From Sternotherus odoratus (Eukaryota > Chordata > Testudines > Kinosternidae): DNA of 64,000 bases. The stretch lies in NCBI GenBank assembly GCA_032164245.1, contig JAVMKO010000004.1, forward strand, positions 29,117,626 to 29,181,625, in the 5' to 3' direction. Below the pieces are notes generated by a model, which worked only from the letters and a program-made list of their open reading frames with translations, was not told where the DNA came from and did not search any database. The translations under genes and the position numbers were made by a program. Shown here in pieces: positions 23,641 to 34,301 of the stretch. Within the stretch, counting starts at the first letter, position 1. Every line of letters starts with the position of its first letter.

Positions 23641-24689
23641 GAGGTCCTGAGCTCTTATGCTCAGCCGAGGTACAGAACGTCCTTCTGGGTAGTAGGAAAC
23701 CATCCACCAGAAGTACCTATACCGCCAAGTGGACCCGTTTCTCTGCCTGGTGCACACAACATGACATCGTTCCAAGTGAAGGCTACTATCCCACGTATAT
23801 TGGACTACCTCTTAGGCCTCAGAAATCAGGGCCTTTTTACCTCTACTATCCGGGTCCACCTCGCTGCCATATCGGCTTTCCATCCGGGTCAGTCGAACCA
23901 CTCAGTCTTCTCTGACCCTGTGGTATACCATTTCCTTAAGGGTCTAGATAAGCTGTATCCGAGCGTCAAGCGTCCCATTCCACCTTGGGATCTCAACCTT
24001 GTGCTCTCACGCCTCGCGATGCCCCCGTTCGAGCCCCTCGCCACGTGTTCCTTACTACACCTTTCCTGGAAGGTGGCATTCCTAGTAGCTATCACCTCGG
24101 CTCGTAGAGTGTCAGAGATCCGTGCACTGACCTCCGAGCCGCCCTACACTATCTTCCATAAGGACAAGGTGCAGCTACGTCCCCACCCGGCCTTCCTGCC
24201 TAAGGTGGTCTCTCCCTTCCATGTTAATCAAGACATTTGTCTCCCAGTCTTTTATCCTAAGCCACACACCTCTGGAAGGGAACAGCAATTACACACGTTG
24301 GACGTTAGGAGGGCTCTTGCTTTTATTTAGATAGAACAAAGCAATTCAGGAAAACAACCCAACTTTCCGTGGCAGTTGCGGAGAGGATGAAGGGCCAGCC
24401 AGTTTCAGCCCAAAGGCTCTCCTCCTGGATTACCTCGTGCATTCACACCTGTTATGAACTCGCGGACAAGCCGCTTGAGAGAGTAACAGCACACTCCACG
24501 AGAGCGCAGGCGTCCTCTGCGGCCTTCCGGGAGGGAGTCCCTATTACGGACATCTGCAGGGCGGCTACGTGGTCCTCCGTCCATACCTTCGCCGCCCACT
24601 ACGCCATAGTCCAGCAGACCAGGGACGATGCGGCGTTTGGGTCAGCGGTCTTACGATCAGCAATGGGTCAACCCGACCCCACCTCCTAG
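23641..24689 (+). pseudogene. DIRS tyrosine recombinase, broken by two frameshifts
   Basis: The N-terminal part (about 23650-23780) reads VQNVLLGSRKPSTRSTYTAK. It then shifts frame to ILDYLLGLRNQGLFTSTIRV (about 23785-24325) and shifts back to the last part (24335-24689). The four catalytic positions of tyrosine recombinases are all visible: Arg in SARRVSEI (about 24103), His-x-x-Arg in TAHSTRAQ (about 24490) and Tyr in FAAHYAIV (about 24600). The enzyme would integrate circular DNA intermediates, which explains the absence of a target duplication. It starts by overlapping the end of pol in a different frame, as is common in DIRS. The frameshifts make it non-functional as read. Confidence 0.87.
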
Positions 24690-24705
24690 GTATTGCTTGC
24701 AGTCA

Positions 24706-24803
24706 CCTATAGTGGAATGCATGTGAGCAATCACTCGAAGAAGAAAACAAGGTTACTTACCTGTAACTGTTGTTCTTCGAGATGTGTTGCTCACATCCAT
24801 TCC
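24706..24803 (+). repeat. DIRS internal complementary region
   Basis: A 98-bp segment made of two abutting halves. 24706-24745 is the exact reverse complement of the element's left end (18915-18954) and 24746-24803 the exact reverse complement of its right end (24991-25048). In the DIRS-1 model the ICR templates joining of the two ends into a circle. The exact match shows that the element termini are correctly placed. Confidence 0.93.
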
Positions 24804-24835
24804 AAACCCACCCTCCTTCCCCACTGTCGGTTTAG

Positions 24836-25048
24836 CCGGCAAAGAAGGAACTGAGGGCCAGACTGTGTCGCAGGGGTACTTATAGAGTGCCTCAGTGGCG
24901 CCACTCCAGGGGGCTCCCTGCTCACCCAGTCTGCAGCTAGGGGAAAATCTACCCGGCAACCAGGCCCGCAGCGCGTGCCTAACCTATAGTGGAATGGATG
25001 TGAGCAACACATCTCGAAGAACAACAGTTACAGGTAAGTAACCTTGTT
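24836..25048 (-). repeat. DIRS right inverted terminal repeat
   Basis: Inverted copy of the left repeat followed by a right-specific end (about 40 bp). The plus strand of this end contains CAG|GTAAGT at 25031-25039, a consensus splice donor. Confidence 0.9.
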
Positions 25049-26715
25049 ATTTAACAGGTATGCGCAAACTATTTAAAGGTAAATATATTCCTTACAATTT
25101 ATGTAGTGTTTCCATTCATCGCACACAACCCAAAAATGTAGTGATCTGGAGAATATCTACAACTTGGTCTTAAATTCAGTTTTGAAAGACAAAATTTTCT
25201 TTTAGCTCTCTAAAAATATGCAGGTTCATATTTGAGCATATTTGTGTATTGGGTGAATTTCTGCTGAAGTAATCTGAGCCTAGACAATGATTTTTTTTGT
25301 ATATAGTATTAAGTACCTTGAACTTTATCCATTAATGGATTAACAGCCAATGCAGAAAGTGGATGTTATTTGCTCTCCTTCTCCTGCCCCACACAGAAGG
25401 CAGAGGAAAATTGCATTTTGGACTTCAAGCCTTCAAGGGTTCCTTTCACAGTCTTTGGTAAAGGCCACTGCTATATCCAAGTGATTACAAAAGCATAGAT
25501 GAACAAGGTGGGTTAAATCTGAAAGGGAGGTGCAGTTTTCACCAGCCATAGCTGAGGGAAAAAATTCTGTTGTGGTAACTGAAACAACTTTGGCAATCTC
25601 CAAGCAATAAATCTATCTAGGCCACAAACTTGTGGATGGCAATGGTTGGCAGTCTTCAGCTGATAAAGCAGTTACAGATTAAGCTGACATTTCATTGCGA
25701 CCCTTGCCAGAAACATCACTTCCATTTTGATTGCATTGATCTCTAGCCAGCTGGCTAAATAATGGAAAATTTATTCCCAACAGTCAAAAGTAAGTATTCA
25801 AGCTGTTATAATTGAGATCCCACTTTCTGCCATTCATTGAGTGATTCTGCCAATGGTGGTATCTGGAACATACCAAAAGGGAGCATATATTTAAAGTTGA
25901 ATGTCATGGCTTATCACATTGCAACCCATATCATTGCATGGGCTCCCTAGTCGTGTTAAAATTTAAATAGAAAAAATGGCAAAGTAGATCTTTGAGAAAT
26001 CCCTGCAGCAGAGAACGCATAGACTTTACTGCTCTGAAAACAATTAGAAAAGACTGAATGGATTCCATCCATCCCTTCCAGGTCTCTCAGTTGTCAGCAC
26101 CACTGATGCAGTGTGGAACAGTCATGAATGTCTGAGAAGTGTCAACAAAGATATCTGTCCATTTGCCCCACATACACTGTTTGGGTGCTATCAAAATATG
26201 AATGTAAGGGAGAGACTAGATCTCATACCACAAAAAGCCAGAAAGGTTAGAAGGGTATGGGGAAATTTTTGTATGCTCAGGTTCTTGTATATGATCTGGT
26301 TATACATTTTTGCAGTTAATGAGCAAGGGATTGTTTGATTGTAGACCGGAAGTACAGTAAACCCTCGATTTAACGGACCCCGATTTAACGGACTTCAGAT
26401 GCAACGGACAAAATTTCCAATGCATCCGAAATCCGTTATTCGGGGGCCACCGGCTCCCACCCCGGGGAGCCGGGCAGGAGCTGTCAACCCGGCCGCCCGG
26501 CTCCCCGCAGAGGGGAGCCGGGCGGGCGGGCGGGCTGACAGCTCCCGCCCGGCTCCCCGCAGAGGGGAGCCGGGCGGCCGAGTTGACAGCTCCCGCCCGG
26601 CTCCCCACAGCGGGGAGTCCGGCGGGAGCTGTCAAACCCCCCCACCCCCGCCCGGCTCCCCGCAGTGGGGAGCTGGGCGGGCGGGCAGGCTGACAGGTGG
26701 GGGGGGGAGCCCACG

Positions 26716-26805
26716 AGGGGCTGCTTGGGCCATCGGCTCAGCTGCCTGGTCAATTTCAGGTGAAATTGACCAGGCAGCTGACCCGATCGCCCAAGCAGCC
26801 CCGCG
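26716..26805. repeat. Palindrome 1 in the Tigger-like element
   Basis: Arms meet at about 26759 around a 42-bp near-perfect core (26739-26780) starting CAGCTGCCTGGTCAATTTCA, and extend outward through GGGGCTGCTTGGGC and GCCCAAGCAGCCCC. Confidence 0.85.
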
Positions 26806-26902
26806 CTGGCTCCCCCCCCCCCAGCCCGCCCGAACATCGCCCCCCCCGGACCCCCCCCGCCCGCCCTAACAGTCCCGTCCCCCCCCCGCCTGAGGGGGGG
26901 GG

Positions 26903-27001
26903 AGCCGGCGCGGGGCTGCTTGGGCGGCTCAGCTGCCTGGTCAATTTCAGGTGAAATTGACCAGGCAGCTGAGCCCATCGCCCAAGCAGCCCCGCGCCGG
27001 C
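26903..27001. repeat. Palindrome 2 in the Tigger-like element
   Basis: A second copy of the same palindrome with longer arms, running from AGCCGGCGCGGGGCTG to its complement CAGCCCCGCGCCGGCT. Confidence 0.85.
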
Positions 27002-27200
27002 TCCCCCCCCCCCTCGGGCGGGCGGGGGGGGGGGGGGAGCCGGGCGGGCGGGCTGACAGTTGACAGCTCCTGCCTGACTCCCCACAGCGGGGAGCCGGGC
27101 GGGAGCTGTCAGCCCACCCGCCCGGCTCCCCGCTGCGGGGAGCCGGGCAGGAACTGTCAACCCCCCCGCCCGGGGGGTAAAACCTCTATATAACGGACTA

Positions 27201-27326
27201 ACGGACTAATTGGGGCGAGGGGGTGTCCGTTAAAGCCAAAAGTCCTGTTATTTAATGATTTAAAAAAATTATTAAATAACGGACTTTTGGCTTTAACGGA
27301 CACCCCCTTGCCCAAATTAGTCCGTT
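27201..27326. repeat. Near-perfect fold-back at the right end of the Tigger-like element
   Basis: An arm at 27201-27260 is complementary to 27267-27326 with only a few mismatches. The loop is a short A-run. Both arms contain GTCCGTTAAAGCCAAAAGTC or its complement. Confidence 0.85.
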
Positions 27327-28300
27327 AAATCGAGGTTTCACTGTATACCATTTTTTAAAATGAGTCTCTGCTTAATGGCCACCTAACTAGAATAAACCTT
27401 TTGAAGGAATTACACTTTGTGTGACCAAAAGAAATTTCCAAGTTAGGGAGCTCTGAACTAAGGCTTCGGAAATGTATGTCTGTCTATATACCTTTTACTT
27501 CATCTTCAAATTAGATGATTAGTAGTGGTGGTAAATATTTATATTGTGATAGTGCCCAAAGACCTCCATTGGCAGAATGTATTTTCTGTAGAGGGAAAAA
27601 AAAATCTGCAGGGGACATGAATGCTGCATGTGTGCAGTGTTCCAGAATTCTCCCAGCTGTATACAATGATAGTAGCTCTCTTTCCATTTCACTAGTATCT
27701 CTGGAAGTTATTGAACAAAAGCTACTGAAGTTGGACATTTTTAAATCAGCCTGTCTAAACTTGCGGGTCCTGTCAAACTAACTTGACATCTTTTTTTTTT
27801 TTTATGAGATTACAGAGTTTGGTTGATAAAGGTAATAGTGTTGATGTAATATACTTAGACTTCTATAAGGCATTTTACTTGGTACTGCACAACATTTCTA
27901 TTTAAAACACTCAAATGATATAAAGTTAACTTATAATGTTAATGTATAATGTTAACACTATAAATATTATCTTTGTGTCTTTGGTTACACTCCGTTTCAG
28001 CACCTTTAAACCATATGATGTCCTTCATAAGTGTTCTAGCAAGTTTTGGGGTTTCTGGTCCCCGGGTGCCTGCAAACAAGTTGGGATGTAGTATTGCTAA
28101 CAGAATGCAGACAGCAATATCTGTTAAAGTGTAAGTGTCTTGGAATTTAGCCACCAGTGCTATGAGGCGGTGTGCCTCAATTTCCCCTTCTACACAGATG
28201 CGTGGGCCTGTTATGCTTTCACTGCTGTGCCAAGCTTCCAGTCTGTTTACAGATATAGGCTGAAAGATAACATGCTTGTGGGACTGTTTTGTCACCATCC

Positions 28301-29967
28301 CTAGCATGTACAACTTTTTTTCCATAAATCAGGTACGTCCCCCGTCTTTAAAGCGTTTACCGATATTAAGTCCTTTGTTTTAACCCATAGATGAATTAGC
28401 AAAAGACACAAGATTAACAGCAAATCTACGGTGGACAGGCTTTGTTCACACGATTTAGCTTGTCTAGTGTCTCTAACATTTCCCCATTTCCTTGTGCATC
28501 CTGGTAGGCACTCTGATGCAAATTCTTCTGCCTCTTTGGAGAAGGCTTTTGATTCAGGCATATATTTGAGGTTTTGGCAAGGCAAGAGCGTACTGCCCTC
28601 AGCCCCTCCCTCTGGAATTTCTCTGAGATTTACTCCGTCCTGCCTTGAAGAGACAGCTTTATCTCTTGCCAGTGTAGCAAGAACATCATCTTTCAATGGG
28701 GTGCCTTGGATTGCTACAATCCCTTCAGACACCCTGCTTTCTGTTCCCAACAGGTCAGTTGGACAGACTCCCCCCTCCAGGAGGTCTGACCCCCAGTTTT
28801 CCTTTCTAACCTGATCTGCAGGAGAGGGATCTATCATTTTAAATGCAGATTTTTCACCCTCCTCCTGGGAAAGATCTTCCCTACAAAAGGTGGGCAGACT
28901 CTCTGCCCGCACCCCCCCCCCCTTACCTTACATCTGGGCTTCCCTCTCTGGGCTCTCCTCTGGGATAGACACTCCAGTGTCCCCCAAAAGAGAAGGTGAC
29001 CCTGGTCTAGCTGTGGGCTCACAGCTGCCAGCTAAGACGCACCCTTCACTGGCCAGCAAAATTCCCCCCCTTTTCACTCAGGTTGGGCTTGCTTCCAGTC
29101 AGAGTCCACCTTGAGGGTCACCAGGGCCCCAACCCCCACCTTCAGGACACATTTCTCTGTGCACCCCAGGGCAAGCCCTGCCCTCAAAGCTGTATTCTTT
29201 AAAGCTACAGAGGAATGTAAGAGATACCCTCCTATTCCCCTGGCAGTCCCTATGACTCTCCCCCCTGCCCCCGGGGCTTTTAGCACAAGATTATTGCTAA
29301 CCAACCCTGAGACAGATTCTGCTACATTAAAGAAATAATTCCCCAGTAGAAATGGTGCAGAATGGTGTGCCACTGTTGCAACCGTGAGCTCAGCCTGCAA
29401 ACCTTTAGTTTGCATGTGAACTTTAGCTAAAGGAGCAAGGACTTTGTAACCTCCCACCAGCTCCAATTCTGCCATTTTACCTAGCAACAAATCCTTCCTC
29501 TGGATCAGGTCCCTCCTGACAACAGAAATCCCAGCAACTGTATCTCTTAATCCAGCGAGTAATTTCCCATTCTGTTTAACAGCCAACCTATGCACACTGC
29601 TTGGTTCTGTAGAAGCAAGCTTTACAAATCCTGTGTAGAAAGAGGCAGCAGCCTGGCTCTGAGAAGCAGCAGCTTCATATGTCACTTGCTGCTTGTTTCC
29701 ATTCCGCAAGGAACACTTATTCCTCAGGTGCTCAGTGGACTTGCAGTGATAGCACCTCTTGGGCTCCTCTGCTTGTACAGGAAATTTGGGATGAGTAACG
29801 GGAATGGAGAGGCCTCCTTTTTCCCCAGGGGTAAAACAGTGATTCTGCTTTCCCCCAACCCTGTACCACTCTGCCAGTGGTTTATGTTTAATTGCAACTC
29901 GGGCTTGTTCATAAGAGTCTGCAAACCCAGCTAGTTCATCCACTGCGTTTACCTTTTTGTCCCACAA
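28301..29967 (-). pseudogene. Ty3/gypsy-like retrotransposon gag/protease-region fragment
   Basis: The minus-strand frame 29967-29074 starts WDKKVNAVDELAGFADSYEQ, has a zinc knuckle CYHCKSTEHLRNKC (C-x2-C-x4-H-x4-C) and then a GLRDTVAGIS motif that resembles an aspartic protease region with an altered active site. A second minus-strand frame at 28912-28301 appears to be the next part of the same polyprotein, separated by a frame break. No reverse transcriptase or integrase is visible. The gag start is missing: the LTR piece is almost directly joined to this frame. I assign it to LTR retrotransposons with good confidence; gypsy-like is the less certain part. Confidence 0.6.
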
Positions 29968-30119
29968 ATATCATTTGCATACAAATAGGAGGAATAGATT
30001 CACTACATCATAACTTTTACAGAGATATGTTACATGGCATATATAGCATAAAACATATTCCAGTTATATATACATTTATAAGTATATCCACATAAAGCCT
30101 TATGGGGTGCACTGTCACA
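29968..30119 (-). repeat. Partial LTR of the gypsy-like fragment
   Basis: On the minus strand this begins TGTGACAGTGCACCCCATAA, very similar to the start of the solo LTR at 60393 (TGTGACACTGCACCCCATAT), and runs AT-rich into the gag frame. The rest of the LTR and the leader appear deleted. Confidence 0.5.
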
Positions 30120-30317
30120 GAGGCTATTTAGAATCAAACACAGTGAGATACAAGTACATAGCCAATACAAAAATTGTACATGCATACAGACAGCATAATG
30201 ATAGCCAGCAAACTACAATCTTTCTGTAGACACCCCACTTGTCCTCCTCCGTACAACACTAGGACCCTGGTTGCAACAATGTTTTATAAGTTCATGTCAT
30301 GTATACATCTGGGAACA

Positions 30318-31030
30318 AAAAATATAGGCCATACTTACAGGATGGGGAACTCTATTCTGGGAAGCAAAGACTCAGATGGAACCAGTGACTTGGAAGAAAA
30401 AAAAAAGTGGGTTGTGGTGGATAATCAGCTGAACATGAACTCCCAACGTGACACTGGCCAAAAGAGCTAATGCAATCCTGGGATGCATAACCAGGGGAAT
30501 CTCAAGTAGGGTATAGATGTAAAATAACCTCTGTATTTGGCACTGATGCAACCACTGCTGAAATACTATGTCTAGTTCTGGTGTACATAATTCAAGGAGA
30601 ATATTGATAAATTGGAGCGGGTTCAGAGAAGAGCCATGGTACTGAAGCTCAATATATTTAGCTTAACAAAAATATTAAGGGGTGACTTGATTACAGTCTT
30701 TAAGTACCTACATGAGGAACGCACATTTAGTAATGGGTTCTTCAGTCTAGCAGGGAAAGCCATAACTTGATTCAATGACTGGAAGTTGAAGCTAGACAAA
30801 TTCACACTAAACAAGACGTAAACCTTTAATGGTGAGAGTAATTAAGCATTGGAACAATTTACCAAGGGTTGTGAAGGTTTTTCCATCACTGATATTTTTT
30901 AAATCAATATTTGATGTTTTTCTGAAAGATTTGCGCTAGGAATTATTTTGGGGAAATTTTATGACCTGTGTTACACAGATCAGGCTAAATTATCACAATG
31001 GTCCCTTCTGGCCTTGGAATCTATAAATTT
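30318..31030 (+). mobile_element. CR1-type LINE 3' end
   Basis: Decayed ORF2 C-terminal sequence is followed by the diagnostic CR1 tail: CAGGCTAAATTATCACAATG, then GGTCCCTTCTGGCCTTGGAA and ATCTATAAATTT. Many stops; an old insertion. Confidence 0.75.
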
Positions 31031-32178
31031 ACTGATATTTTCTATTCTTACTCTGAATATCTTTATGGTAAACAAGTTGTCATATATCCTTAACATGGAA
31101 CTGCAATAAAGTTGCACTGTCATTTCACCCCAGTTAAAGTATAACTTGTTAAAGGGTACAGTGAAGTGCTAGTAGCAAAGGAACAAAGAGATTTAAATAT
31201 TTCAAACTTCACAAGTATCCAGTGAACGGGTGTAAACTTTTTCCTGGAATCTCAAGTGATAAAGAATGTTTATTATATAAATAGCATATTACAAGTGAAG
31301 CAGAATTGCTGCAGTAATCCAAGTTTAAAATGAGAGGGATTTAACTAGGAGGGTAGGGTGAACCTGACCATAATGAGAACAGAGGCACAGTAAATCTTTT
31401 ATTGCCTCTGCAGGCTTTCACTTCTTTTCATTGGCAGAGGAGACCGATTATATCCCTCTGGAGATGATTCAGCGTTATCAACATTGCTAACATCTGTCTT
31501 TTGAAAAACATCTAACATATTATGCAAATTTCTGATCAACTTGGTTACTTTGTGTATGTATCTTGAATGTGTCCTCTTTGTACAAAGCAAAACGGTATGT
31601 GTGTGAAACACCATTTCTGAACTTGGGAATCTGTTTCACTCAATGAAGATTTCTTCTGATGTCACTGTGTCAGGAAGCTATGAGCAGGTACATTATTACA
31701 TATAATGATTTAACAGGAGTTAGTAGCTTTCATAGAAATTTAATGGAACCAGAATTTTTTTAATATGCCTGTATGTATTCAGAATACATATATACGTATC
31801 TAGCAAGTAGAAAGGGCAGCAGATTGGATAGTGGGAAGATTATCAACAAACTCTGATCCTATTTAGCCATGCTTCTTGCTTTTTTTAATTAAAAAACAGG
31901 ATAAAAAAGTTTCATGATCAAATAGGTAATCAATTTCCATGGCCAATTAACAACTAAAGAAGATATTGATGCCCTTACTTGCATAAACATGAACAAGATG
32001 GTATGCTGGGTGAAGTACTAGTCAGTAAGAGCAAAAATATCATAATATGGCTTTAAATGTGTCTTTTATTAGTATTTAATATTTTAGCAAAAATGTGGTG
32101 ACATTCTCCTCTTCCCATGGTGTCCCCCCGGTCCCCTCCAAACAGTTGAGGCTTTTAAAAAGTTATCTTAAATTGCAG

Positions 32179-32444
32179 GCATGAACAGAATGATTCCATT
32201 GAGAGAGCGCTCTAAAACAGAAGAAGATATACTCCAAGCAGCACTAAAATTTAGCAGCAAGAAGACAGGAAGTAATCCAACCTCAGCTTCTGATGATTCA
32301 AATGGCTTGGAGTGGGAGAATGATTTTGTTAGTGCTGAGATGGATGATAATGGCAATTCAGAATATGCTGGATTTGTGAATCCTGTAATAGAACTGTCTG
32401 TGTCAGACATAAATAAATCTGATGCTGACCAACAAGACAGATAG
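32179..32444 (+). CDS. AP1AR: AP1AR coding exon 10 (last coding exon)
   Basis: The acceptor AAATTGCAG is followed by two bases that complete the Gly codon begun in exon 9, then MNRMIPLRERSKTEEDILQA and on to TAG at 32442-32444. The exon contains the second acidic Trp motif (GLEWENDFVSAEMDD) and the EYAGFVNPVIEL segment near the C-terminus. All are recognisable gadkin sequence. The preceding intron is 13.7 kb, mostly because of transposon insertions. Confidence 0.95.
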
Positions 32445-32844
32445 TGAAATTGTGTGGCTGTTAATGGCAAAATGTTTAAAGTTAAATGGACTGTACAGAA
32501 ATTTGAGTCTTGTGTAAGGAAAGGAAGGAAACCACATTGAAATGCTCATTAGCAAGGAATGGGAATGATTTGTTATCTGAGTTACTTCAGAATTAAGTGC
32601 AATTTTATCATCTACCTTATAAATGTTTATGAAAATACTGGGGTGATTCTATCTTGTATATTTCTGGAAATTTGGGATTCGTATAAAATTATCTGCACTA
32701 ATTTAAGATCCACAGATTGGCATCCCTATATTTTAACTAGCCTCTTTGTTTCAATGTATTTCTTCTGACTTGTTTTACATGTTATCATTGGCCTAATATT
32801 TATCTTGAAAATAAATATCCTACATAGGTTATCTTAATACTTTA

Positions 32845-32945
32845 ATGTATTAAGTGGTGGATAAGGTTCTGTGGCCTGCAATGTGCAGGAGGTGAGATTA
32901 GATTATCATGATGGTTTCTTTTGACCTTAAAGTCTGAGAATGTGA
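32845..32945 (+). mobile_element. CR1 3' tail inside the AP1AR 3'UTR
   Basis: The sequence GGAGGTGAGATTAGATTATC followed by ATGATGGTTTCTTTTGACCTT is a diverged CR1 end. It lies between the two candidate poly(A) signals of AP1AR. Confidence 0.6.
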
Positions 32946-34295
32946 AAGCAGTGAGAGATTACTTTTATAAATTGCCTTTTTCCATTATCTGTTTGATTTA
33001 TTCTTTAACACAGGGAGGCGGAGTCAATAGTTTATCACATGTGAAATTGTCTGTTTGCAATTGGTTTATTACCTCAACTTATTTCTTACCTTTTTATTTG
33101 AATTATTTTCCTGTACCAAGCATAATGATTCCAATGGCATATCCAATAGAAAAAAGATTAGGCAAGATTTGTTATGTAAAACGATGTATTATGTTTGGTG
33201 AAAGTATGCCACCTAAAAACATTTTTATAGCTGCTTTTCTGTACTTTAACAGGAAATTTGAAAGTTAAAGGAAAATTTAGAGGATCAAAGTTTCCGTTTT
33301 TTTCACTTACAACTCATCAGATGCTAATAGTACAAAAGTGTTTAGAGAAACTTTTAACTTGGGGAATATTTATACTTTCTTCAGCTTTGTATAAATAATT
33401 CATAAAGGCAACATTATGTGAACAAACTTGCAGTATATGGAAAAATCACTTCTCTGTTAGGTTTGGAAGAAAGAGATCCTAAAACAGAGTTCCTGTGGCT
33501 ATATTAATACAAACAGGAATACACATCCTTTACAGTTACTAAACAGTACATTGAACTTTTTGAGCTTTCCTATGCTTTGTAACTGGATAGTTACCATCGC
33601 TGTTAGGGGCTGAAACTTAAGCAGGCCTTCAATTACTGCTGACCACGTGGAATCTGATGCATAGTCTCTCCTTACGTTTTGATTGTGAATTATGTAAAAC
33701 AAAAACTAGCTGGAGAGACTGTGTAAAACACAACTGTAAATCTGTTTTTCCTGAACTTGCAGTAAAGCTTTACTCTCCTAATGTAAATTGTGTGTTCCTC
33801 TATAGTGTCTTTCTGAATAAGGATTTTCATGTGTGGCTCTTTATTTTTAGGATAAAGACAATGTACTTCCTCAAAGTTACAAAAAGCTACATCATCAGAA
33901 ATAACTAAGTATATATTGTCTAAAGCATGTAACCCATTTAGATAGCTGAGCCCCAATAATATGGCAAGGTCATGGTAGTTTGATCTTCCTCATGCCTTTA
34001 TCTAAAATTAAAGTACCAGACACTTTGACTAAATATGTACATACAATGACACTTTAGGAAACAGCTAAAGCTTTTAATGTACTTAACATTCCATTTCTTA
34101 ATTTAAGTTGTAGCTATGTTGTTGGAAATATTTTAATGTAATATCTCTACATTTGCAATGCCTGTAATATGTTTTTTAAAAGTTTGTACACATCAAATGT
34201 ATATTTTTGTTTTGGTGTAAGCAACTACTGTGTAATTTTTTTCTTGACATATTCATACACTGAATTCTAAGGAAGGGCAACTTTCTCAAGCTGTA

Positions 34296-34301
34296 AATAA
34301 A
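34296..34301 (+). terminator. AP1AR: Candidate distal poly(A) signal of AP1AR
   Basis: AATAAA followed within a few bases by a run of eight T and further T-rich sequence. It lies 1.85 kb past the stop codon, a plausible distance for this gene. There is no transcript evidence here. Confidence 0.55.

Larger units (their letters stand above)
18915..25048 (+). mobile_element. DIRS-type tyrosine-recombinase retrotransposon, structurally complete (6.1 kb)
   Basis: All structural parts of a DIRS element are present in order: left inverted terminal repeat, an RS-rich gag-like gene, a reverse transcriptase/RNase H gene, a tyrosine recombinase, an internal complementary region (ICR) and the right inverted terminal repeat. 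The ICR (24706-24803) fixes the borders: its first 40 bases are the exact complement of 18915-18954 and its last 58 bases the exact complement of 24991-25048. No target duplication is seen, as expected for recombinase-mediated integration. The element lies in the sense orientation of AP1AR intron 9 and is much richer in GC and CpG than the intron. gag has one frameshift and the recombinase two; pol is open. It is therefore probably fairly young but no longer autonomous. Confidence 0.93.
26355..27343 (+). mobile_element. Tigger/pogo-like non-autonomous DNA transposon, GC-rich and palindromic
   Basis: The ends CAGTAAACCCTCGATTTAAC and, as reverse complement of the right end, CAGTGAAACCTCGATTTAAC are inverted repeats, with TA flanking both sides as expected for pogo/Tigger insertions. 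The interior lacks a transposase and consists of GC-rich units (CCGGCTCCCCGC type) in both orientations, two long palindromes and an almost perfect fold-back at the right end. Reading frames within it are low-complexity and not genes. Confidence 0.82.
18437..32178 (+). other. AP1AR intron 9 (13.7 kb, transposon-rich)
   Basis: It holds the candidate alternative exon (18629-18678), a full-length DIRS element (18915-25048), a Tigger-like element (26355-27343), a Ty3/gypsy-like fragment (28301-30119) and a CR1 3' end (30318-31030). At 25300-26100 the sequence looks like a degraded old repeat that I cannot classify. The rest is AT-rich with nothing recognised. Confidence 0.7.

Noticed and set aside
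26399..27193. Several open frames of 80-164 codons on both strands
   Set aside because: Gly/Ala/Pro-rich low-complexity translations of the GC-rich Tigger-like element.
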